Shown here piece after piece: positions 6,623-11,551 of a DNA stretch of 11,551 nucleotides. The notes below the pieces were generated by a model, which worked only from the letters and a program-made list of their open reading frames with translations, had not been told where the DNA came from and did no database searches. The stretch spans positions 1 through 11,551 of the forward strand of contig JAZDLO010000079.1 of the NCBI GenBank assembly GCA_043801935.1. Direction: 5' to 3'. Origin of the DNA: JAZDLO01 sp043801935 (lineage in GTDB: Bacteria; Actinomycetota; Thermoleophilia; RBG-16-64-13). Both the position numbers and the translations under genes were made by a program. The stretch's first letter is position 1; the number at the start of each line of letters is the position of its first letter.

Positions 6623-7414
6623 GTGCCCATAAAACTCATTGCCGCTTCCCGCCGCCGCCCCGGCCTTACCCGAGCCGAGTACTTCCGCTACATCGAGCAC
6701 TACCACGGCACGGTTGCGCGCGAGGAACGCTTCAAGATCGACCGCTATATCCAGAACCACGTGATCGACGGGGCCTTCGGCGTGCTCGGCGACAGCGAGC
6801 ACAAGAACAAGACGGTGGACCGAGAAGGCGTCGTCGAGCTGCATTTCAGCGAGTTCCGCGACATGCTGGCCACCCTGGAGCCGCAAGGGGTGGAGCAGTC
6901 CCGAGCCAACCGGGACGGCAGGTTCTTCGCCGACGAGCCCACCAACATCATCGTGATGGCAGAGGAAGTCGAGCTCCCCGTGCCCAATCCCATGCCCACG
7001 TTCAACCCGGGCCTGGGCGAGCCCGGCCGCGGCGCGGTCAAGGTCATGCAGTTCATCATGCGCGACCCTCAGGTCTTTCCGCAGGACTACTACCGCCTCT
7101 GGCGCCAGGCACACGACGAGGCTATGGCCGCGTCCCCCTTTGCCCGGGAGATGTTCCGCAAGGTGGTCATGAACAAGCGCTCTCGGATCAATGACAACGA
7201 CGCCGCCGCTCGAGCCCACTTCCGCATGGTCGACCCCCCCGTTTACGACCTGGTGGTGTCCATCACCCTCGACTGCATGGAGCAGGTGGGGGCGTTCCGG
7301 CAGTACTTCGAGGCCATGCTCAAGAGCGAGCTCAGGTTCGCAGACTGGTCGGAGTCCTTCTTCCTCTACACCAGGCCGGTGCGCATCATCGACGATGCCG
7401 CTCCGAAGGACTGA
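6623..7414 (+). CDS. Tandem EthD-domain protein (dimeric alpha/beta-barrel fold)
   Basis: Product of 263 residues made of two related halves. The first begins IKLIAASRRRPGLTRAEY and has the EthD-type FRYIEHYHG block (21-29) and RYIQNH (41-46). The second begins KVMQFIMRDPQVFPQDYY (about 140) and has LWRQAHDE (159-166), with His 164 matching the His of the first half. EthD-type ferredoxin-like domains usually dimerise; here two copies in one chain could make a pseudo-dimer. Relatives include EthD of ether-degrading actinobacteria and small decarboxylases, cyclases or monooxygenase-like proteins, so the reaction cannot be named. There is no signal peptide or cofactor motif. The GTG start at 6623 follows GGGGG at 6611-6615 with 7 bases between. 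It lies 54 bases before the PhlG-like gene and probably shares its transcript, hence a likely role in the same pathway. Confidence 0.75.
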   Translation: MPIKLIAASRRRPGLTRAEYFRYIEHYHGTVAREERFKIDRYIQNHVIDGAFGVLGDSEHKNKTVDREGVVELHFSEFRDMLATLEPQGVEQSRANRDGRFFADEPTNIIVMAEEVELPVPNPMPTFNPGLGEPGRGAVKVMQFIMRDPQVFPQDYYRLWRQAHDEAMAASPFAREMFRKVVMNKRSRINDNDAAARAHFRMVDPPVYDLVVSITLDCMEQVGAFRQYFEAMLKSELRFADWSESFFLYTRPVRIIDDAAPKD

Positions 7415-7468
7415 GCGCGCTCGAGCGACCGATCGCGCCCCCACAAGACCCAAGCGAAGGGATCGCCA

Positions 7469-8380
7469 ATGACCCAGGACACGAACGCGCCGGAGTGGAA
7501 GGCGCAGAAGACGTCCGCGGAGAACCTCGCCCACAGCAGGTTCAAGGCCACCCTGCCCCCCCTGACTCCGGGGGAGGAAGCCCGGCCGTTCGCCAAATAC
7601 TACTACGAGGAGAGCAAGCAGCCTGACCCGGCCCATTACGCCATGATGGACCGGCCGATGGATCCGGCCCGGGCCGTCGGCCCCGAGGAGATAAACCGGC
7701 TGCTCGACCCCGACAAGCTGGGGACCGAGGAGGTGGAGATCGGCTGGTGCAACCTGCCAAACGGAGCCGGGTATATCGCCAACAAGATCTTCTATCCCGG
7801 AGTCACGGCAGATATGGTCGATTGGTGGTTTGCCTGGCACCCGTTGGAGGATCTGCGCTACCGTATCTGGTATCCCCCGCAGCACGGCGGCATCATGCTG
7901 AGTCCCCTCGACCGGGCCCGCATCCTCAACCCGGCGGTCCCCAACCGGGAGAAGAACTGGGGCGTGGTCCACAACGTGACCGAGAACTGCGACTGCGGGT
8001 TCGAGAACATCGACATCGCCTTCCGGTCGCCCGCGGACATGGGCTTCGACATGGCGCGCTTCAGCGAAGTCGCGGCCACCTTCGCCGGCGGGGGGGGTTG
8101 GGCGGTCGCCGTGGAGAAGTGCGATCTGTCGATCACCGCCCCGGCCATCATGTGCCACATGTTCTACGAGGCTCCCGGGGGCCTGCTACACCGCACCCGT
8201 TTCTGGATGGGGTACCGGTTCACCGAAGAGGGCACACCCGAGCTGTGCCTGCCCCCAGGGGTGAGCGTGCCGGTGGAGGCGGTCCAGGGCCTGGCCCGCC
8301 ATAACGTGAAGGAGTTCACCCGCTTCGGCGATTTCCTCCCCCGCATCTTCCAGGAGCTCGGGCACAGCATGTACTGTTAG
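7469..8380 (+). CDS. PhlG / phloretin-hydrolase-type metal-dependent C-C hydrolase
   Basis: Product of 303 residues resembling the 2,4-diacetylphloroglucinol hydrolase PhlG and the phloretin hydrolase of gut flavonoid degraders. These zinc enzymes cut the C-C bond between a phenolic ring and an acyl side chain. Family blocks seen are FAKYYYEE (41-48), DMVDWWFAWHPLEDLRY (115-131), WYPPQHGGI (134-142), FWMGYRF and ARHNVKEF (277-283). His 124 corresponds to the first zinc His of PhlG, and His 278 with Glu 282 to the later H-x3-E pair. The remaining Glu ligand is probably 172 or 161, which I cannot settle without an alignment. No signal peptide is seen, so it should be cytoplasmic. The ATG at 7469 follows GAAGGGA with 6 bases between. 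The substrate is probably an acylphenol or related compound, not necessarily diacetylphloroglucinol. It converges with the flavoprotein gene, 59 bases apart. Confidence 0.8.
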   Translation: MTQDTNAPEWKAQKTSAENLAHSRFKATLPPLTPGEEARPFAKYYYEESKQPDPAHYAMMDRPMDPARAVGPEEINRLLDPDKLGTEEVEIGWCNLPNGAGYIANKIFYPGVTADMVDWWFAWHPLEDLRYRIWYPPQHGGIMLSPLDRARILNPAVPNREKNWGVVHNVTENCDCGFENIDIAFRSPADMGFDMARFSEVAATFAGGGGWAVAVEKCDLSITAPAIMCHMFYEAPGGLLHRTRFWMGYRFTEEGTPELCLPPGVSVPVEAVQGLARHNVKEFTRFGDFLPRIFQELGHSMYC

Positions 8381-8439
8381 GGCGCCGTACTGCTGGGGGC
8401 CTCCGCTGTTAGGAGCGACCGCCGGGGGCGCGTCGTCTC

Positions 8440-10149
8440 CTACCCTCCCGGTCTGTATGGATAGCTTTCGATAGGGATCGGATCGGTGCGCAGTACCATG
8501 CCGTCGTCCGACTTCCGCACGATGATCCATTTCAGCCAATTGGCATCGTCCCGCTCCGGGAAATCCTCGCGTAGGTGGAATCCCCGCGATTCCGTGCGGG
8601 CCAGCGAAGCCCGATAGAAGATCTCGGCCTCGAGGGCCATGCTTTCCGCGTCCACACAACGGGCCAACTCGTGCAGGTCCTTGGCCTTCAGCTTCGGCAG
8701 GTCCTTCTGCGCGTCGAGGACCTTGGTCAAGGCTTCCTTCATCCGGCTCTCGGTCTTGACCACGCTGTAGTCCACCGGGGCCATGGCATCTTGGATCCGG
8801 GGGATGAACTCTCGCGGTGATATGCCTCTGGTCCGGTAGAGGGGGGCAAGAATCTGCTCTTTCATGGCTTTCACGCGGGCCCGATCCACGCGCCGGCCGC
8901 AACCGGAGCGTCTCACGGCTTTGGCGTGCACCGTCGCGGCCGGCCCCCCTTTGGTGCCCATGAACACGGCGTTCATGATCCCCATGCCGTGCATCTTGGA
9001 GGGCGGGGTAGGCGCTGCGCCGCCGCGAGCGCTGCCGCTGCCGGCGGAGTTCCCGATGGCGAACAGCCCCGACACCGTCGTCTCCATCTGCGAATCTACC
9101 TTGATGCAGGACATCTCGCCGATGAACCCAGGAACGACCTCGAACTTCTTCGACTCGGGATAGCTCGACTTCTCCAAAGCCGAGTCAAACTGCCTGATGG
9201 ACGTCGGATGGAACTTGAAGAACTGCTCCCCGGAGAACGTGCTGAGATCGACAGAGATGGGACCGTTGCCGGCCATGGTCTCCTTGTACCAGGCCAGCGC
9301 GGCGATCGGGTCCATCGATGTGTGCAGGCCCGGCCGATACTTCTCACTGATGTCCTGTCCCTGGGCGTTCTGCAGATGATCGTGGGCGGTATGGGCTCCG
9401 CCGTGCACGCCGTAGTAGAGCCAACCGCGGGGGTCGACGCGGGCAAAGTCGCACATGTTGCCGTACTCGGCGTTGCGCATCTCCGCTCCCGCGAGGTAGG
9501 CCGCCCAGATGCCGTTGCCGGTGCCGCACCACATCTCGACGATGTCGAAGTTCTGAGATCCCATGGCGACGACCACGGCATCGGCCTCGAACACCTGATA
9601 GCTTCCATCCCTGAGATCGAACCCGACCGCCCCGGCGATGTGCTCGCCATCGGTGAGAAGCTCGACCACAGCCACCCCGTCTAGAAAACGCACACCCAGT
9701 TGCTTGGCTTTCTTGGCTAGAGCGTGGCACATGTCCGGATCGATGCTGGCGGTGCCGAAGGGGAAGGGCCACTTGGCATAGGCGATCCTTCCTTCCTCAT
9801 CGCGGGGGATCTCGACCCCCCAGCCGGTGAGACGTTCCGGGATCATCCTCGTAGCGTACGCATATTCGCGGAGCAGGTTCTGATCATTAAGGTAGAAGCC
9901 GATGTTCTCGAGACTGTATTTGATGAAGTCCTCGGGGTCGTCCTCCCGGGTGACGAAGCTGAGGAGCCCTGCGGTGCGGGAGCCCATCCCTGCCCATCCC
10001 GTGCTGGCGGCCGACTTGTCTACCACGAGCACGTCGACGCTCGGATCCGTTTCCTTGGCGGTGATCGCCGCGGTCAGCCCAGAAAGCCCCCCACCGAGGA
10101 TGAGAACATCGGCTGAACCGAGGCGCTCTTCGTGTTCTCGCGCCATCAT
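8440..10149 (-). CDS. Fumarate-reductase/succinate-dehydrogenase-type FAD flavoprotein
   Basis: Product of 569 residues in the FrdA/SdhA/AprA superfamily, soluble, with no signal or membrane segment. The N-terminal FAD motif is DVLILGGGLSG (14-24), with the acidic end of the second strand at VVDKS (42-46). DAVVVAMGSQ (191-199) and TVSGLFAIGNSAGSGSARGG (358-377) are further FAD contacts. The helical C-terminus carries RTESRGFHLREDFPERDD (518-535), a strong hallmark of this superfamily. The FrdA HPTG active-site motif is not found at the expected place (about 220-235), so fumarate is an unlikely substrate. The start overlaps the ferredoxin stop in ATGA, with GAGGGG just upstream, so translation is coupled; a second ATG follows directly and could also serve. 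The ferredoxin-then-flavoprotein order recalls AprB-AprA, but also fits reductases of unsaturated or aromatic compounds such as tetrahydrodaidzein reductase. Electrons probably come from the partner ferredoxin. Confidence 0.87.
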   Translation of the reverse strand: MMAREHEERLGSADVLILGGGLSGLTAAITAKETDPSVDVLVVDKSAASTGWAGMGSRTAGLLSFVTREDDPEDFIKYSLENIGFYLNDQNLLREYAYATRMIPERLTGWGVEIPRDEEGRIAYAKWPFPFGTASIDPDMCHALAKKAKQLGVRFLDGVAVVELLTDGEHIAGAVGFDLRDGSYQVFEADAVVVAMGSQNFDIVEMWCGTGNGIWAAYLAGAEMRNAEYGNMCDFARVDPRGWLYYGVHGGAHTAHDHLQNAQGQDISEKYRPGLHTSMDPIAALAWYKETMAGNGPISVDLSTFSGEQFFKFHPTSIRQFDSALEKSSYPESKKFEVVPGFIGEMSCIKVDSQMETTVSGLFAIGNSAGSGSARGGAAPTPPSKMHGMGIMNAVFMGTKGGPAATVHAKAVRRSGCGRRVDRARVKAMKEQILAPLYRTRGISPREFIPRIQDAMAPVDYSVVKTESRMKEALTKVLDAQKDLPKLKAKDLHELARCVDAESMALEAEIFYRASLARTESRGFHLREDFPERDDANWLKWIIVRKSDDGMVLRTDPIPIESYPYRPGG

Positions 10150-10391
10150 CGCCCCTCACCCCCCAGAGTCGACAGATACGGGGGGCAGTACCGGCCGCCC
10201 CAGTCGGGCACTATCTCGATAGCCCCGTCCGGGCAGCCGCGTTCACACACGCAGCACACCTGACAATCCTCGGGATACGCGAGGACGGGCGCTCCTTCGT
10301 TCTCCTCCCAGCCGATGGCGTTGACGAAACAGACGTCCACGCAGGTCCGGCATGAGGAGCACTTGTTCGTGTCAACCTTGAGGATATGCAT
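10146..10391 (-). CDS. Small 2[4Fe-4S] ferredoxin
   Basis: Product of 81 residues with two bacterial-ferredoxin cluster motifs. Cysteines 11, 14, 17 and 21 form C-x2-C-x2-C-x3-C, and 43, 46, 49 and 53 form the second copy, which is followed by Pro 54. Extra cysteines at 47 and 69 are unusual. The tail beyond the clusters (about 62-81) is short and Gly-rich, unlike the long tail of AprB, so it is a simple ferredoxin rather than a true AprB. It should carry electrons to or from the flavoprotein encoded next, whose start codon overlaps its stop by four bases. GGGAGG lies 10 bases before the ATG, a rather long gap. The upstream gene ends 39 bases before, so a three-gene operon is likely. Confidence 0.9.
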   Translation of the reverse strand: MHILKVDTNKCSSCRTCVDVCFVNAIGWEENEGAPVLAYPEDCQVCCVCERGCPDGAIEIVPDWGGRYCPPYLSTLGGEGR

Positions 10392-10430
10392 CGCTCGCGC
10401 GCCTCCCGAGGTTCCGGATGGCCCGTGCCC

Positions 10431-11540
10431 TCACTGCACCGAGTCCACCATTGCCTTCACGTTCTCGAACTTGGCGTCAGGCGGGATAGCGCAGCCCTGG
10501 GCCAAGATGAACCCGTCCGGGCCGACTTCAGTCAGTAGGCGGCGGCAGTAGGCCCGGACCTGGTCGGTGCTCCCCAGGGTGAGAAGAGCCGGAGGCACGT
10601 CCCCCAGAAGGCACATGTGTCCAGCGAGGATCTTCTTGGCCCGGAAGATATCAGTCTTCCCGTCCAAGGCTAGGACGCATTTGGCTTTGGGTAGGTCTTT
10701 GAGACGCTCGATCTCCCGATCCCAGTTGGCGTCCATATGAAGGACGGGGGTTCCTCCTGCCTCGGCCACGATCTCCACGAGCTCCTCGAGATATGGCCAT
10801 ACAAACCGCTCCCAGAGCCGCGGCGAGAGGAATTCGGGCGCAGTCCTCCAGCCCCCCACCCAGTAGCCGATAGGACCGACGGCGCGCACCATCTGACGGG
10901 CCTGCTCCCGTTTCTCAGCCATCATGACGTCCATGACCGCCTGTACCTTGTCCGGCATGCGGTAGAGATCGAGCATGAACTCCTTGACCGACCGCCCGCC
11001 GCACAGGTGCTCGAAGGGGTGATCTACCGTCAGGGGGGAGAAGACCACGTAGCCCCGCTTCATGTACTCGCCCACCCAACGGGGGCCGGCCTGTTGGAGG
11101 GTCTGCCCGGCGGCGGCCGCTTCTCCCAGGTACCTGCCGATGTACTGTCCGAGCCAGGGGCCCCAGCCTTCACTCAGGATGCGGTCGTAGTCCTCGGGGA
11201 CTATGCGCACCTGCTCGTCCAGCTGCCACAGGCTGTTTTCCGGGAGATCCCGTCCGGGGAGCTTCACGGGGGCCAGCCAAAGCATGCCCAGCACGGCCGG
11301 GGCGTACGCAGCGAACTGGATCGAATCGACATCGCCAAGCTTCTCCATCGTAGAGAGCATGGTCTGCCCGGCTACGTCCACGTCATTTACGAAGTCCGAG
11401 AGCTTGACGCCCATGGTCCGGGCAGCGAAAGCGTCCATGACCAAAGACAGGGGTACTCGGTCGGGGGTGCCCAAAGCCACGGCCGTACGCAGGCGGCCCA
11501 TGCGCTCGCCAAACAGTTGCTCGGGCGTCTTGTCAGTCAT
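10431..11540 (-). CDS. Uroporphyrinogen-decarboxylase-superfamily protein (methyltransferase-like, not HemE)
   Basis: Product of 369 residues with the URO-D TIM-barrel fold. It has GTPDRVPLSLVMDAF at the start (24-38), PEFLSPRLWERFVWPYLEELV (235-255) and GDVPPALLTLGS, and ends with GFILAQGCAIPPDAKFENVKAM (343-364), typical of corrinoid-linked MtaA/MtbA/CmuA-type methyltransferases and their uncharacterised relatives. In those enzymes zinc is bound by H-x-C and a later Cys. Here His 268 and Cys 350 are kept, but the middle Cys is Asp 270 (HMD). It lacks the N-terminal motifs of heme-pathway HemE. Possible roles are O-demethylation, methyl transfer or a decarboxylation in the pathway. No corrinoid protein is encoded in the window. 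The ATG at 11540 follows GGGAGG by 4 bases, so the gene is complete; its promoter lies off the right edge. It heads the operon with the ferredoxin and flavoprotein. Confidence 0.85.
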   Translation of the reverse strand: MTDKTPEQLFGERMGRLRTAVALGTPDRVPLSLVMDAFAARTMGVKLSDFVNDVDVAGQTMLSTMEKLGDVDSIQFAAYAPAVLGMLWLAPVKLPGRDLPENSLWQLDEQVRIVPEDYDRILSEGWGPWLGQYIGRYLGEAAAAGQTLQQAGPRWVGEYMKRGYVVFSPLTVDHPFEHLCGGRSVKEFMLDLYRMPDKVQAVMDVMMAEKREQARQMVRAVGPIGYWVGGWRTAPEFLSPRLWERFVWPYLEELVEIVAEAGGTPVLHMDANWDREIERLKDLPKAKCVLALDGKTDIFRAKKILAGHMCLLGDVPPALLTLGSTDQVRAYCRRLLTEVGPDGFILAQGCAIPPDAKFENVKAMVDSVQ

Positions 11541-11551
11541 ACCGCCTCCCA

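Noticed and set aside
5419..6639. Antisense open frame (406 codons) over the ene-reductase gene, and a similar one at 4294-5226
   Set aside because: Both lie opposite a clearly coding region and result from the high GC content; no domain signature or ribosome binding site supports them.
6446..8158. Long antisense open frame (570 codons) across the EthD and PhlG-like genes
   Set aside because: It mirrors the coding frames of two recognisable genes, has a low-complexity His/Val/Arg/Gly-rich composition typical of GC-rich shadows, and shows no family motif.
8381..8439. Bidirectional terminator between the convergent genes
   Set aside because: Only 4-bp stems such as CTCC/GGAG can be drawn and there is no T-run on either strand; termination may be factor-dependent.
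9189..9209. FHPTS (313-317) in the flavoprotein as the FrdA/SdhA HPTG active-site motif
   Set aside because: It lies about 85 residues after the place where the motif normally occurs relative to the GNGIWAAYLAGA block, so it is probably coincidental.
8926..9684. Forward open frame inside the flavoprotein gene (252 codons)
   Set aside because: It is a shadow of the minus-strand gene, whose FAD and C-terminal motifs are unmistakable.
10431..11540. Heme-pathway uroporphyrinogen decarboxylase (hemE)
   Set aside because: The N-terminal substrate motifs of HemE are missing and the C-terminal block is of the methyltransferase-like type; no heme genes are nearby.
1..11551. CRISPR arrays, insertion sequences or rRNA genes
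   Set aside because: I saw no regularly spaced repeats, no transposase-like frame with terminal repeats, and no rRNA-like stretch.

Overview
The window looks like GC-rich chromosomal DNA from a high-GC Gram-positive lineage. An actinobacterium, probably anaerobic or facultative, is my inference. The reasons are the strong G/C bias at third codon positions, GTG starts with purine-rich Shine-Dalgarno sites, a multi-pass LytR-CpsA-Psr protein and a GerMN lipoprotein that both carry Thr/Pro/Ser-rich linkers, and oxygen-sensitive-looking Fe-S flavoenzymes. No taxon can be fixed from the sequence alone.

Left part (1-3961, + strand): the C-terminal end of an unidentified gene (3-140), a non-coding stretch with a palindromic candidate operator (363-378), a GerMN/Gmad2 lipoprotein (456-1445), an LCP-family cell-wall ligase (1473-3053) and a lone hisF (3152-3961) followed by a hairpin terminator. 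The first two full genes form an envelope pair. hisF has no other histidine gene beside it. Between the LCP gene and hisF lies a short stretch that, on the minus strand, resembles the 3' end of a tRNA-Ser.

Right part (about 4288-11540): this looks like a catabolic island for an aromatic or polyphenolic compound. The + strand carries a three-cofactor Old Yellow Enzyme-type ene-reductase (FMN, 4Fe-4S, FAD/NAD domains; 4288-6381). After it, behind a near-consensus sigma-70 promoter (6479-6507), come a tandem EthD-domain protein (6623-7414) and a PhlG/phloretin-hydrolase-type C-C hydrolase (7469-8380). Converging on them from the minus strand is an operon encoding a uroporphyrinogen-decarboxylase-superfamily protein (11540-10431), a 2[4Fe-4S] ferredoxin (10391-10146) and a fumarate-reductase-type flavoprotein (10149-8440) that overlaps the ferredoxin gene by 4 bases.

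Working model (inference): the URO-D-like protein may handle a methoxyl or other small group. The two flavoenzymes, one fed by the ferredoxin, may reduce double bonds of an aromatic or enone substrate. The PhlG-like enzyme may then cleave a C-C bond next to a phenolic ring. Each family is recognisable, but I know of no named pathway with exactly this set.
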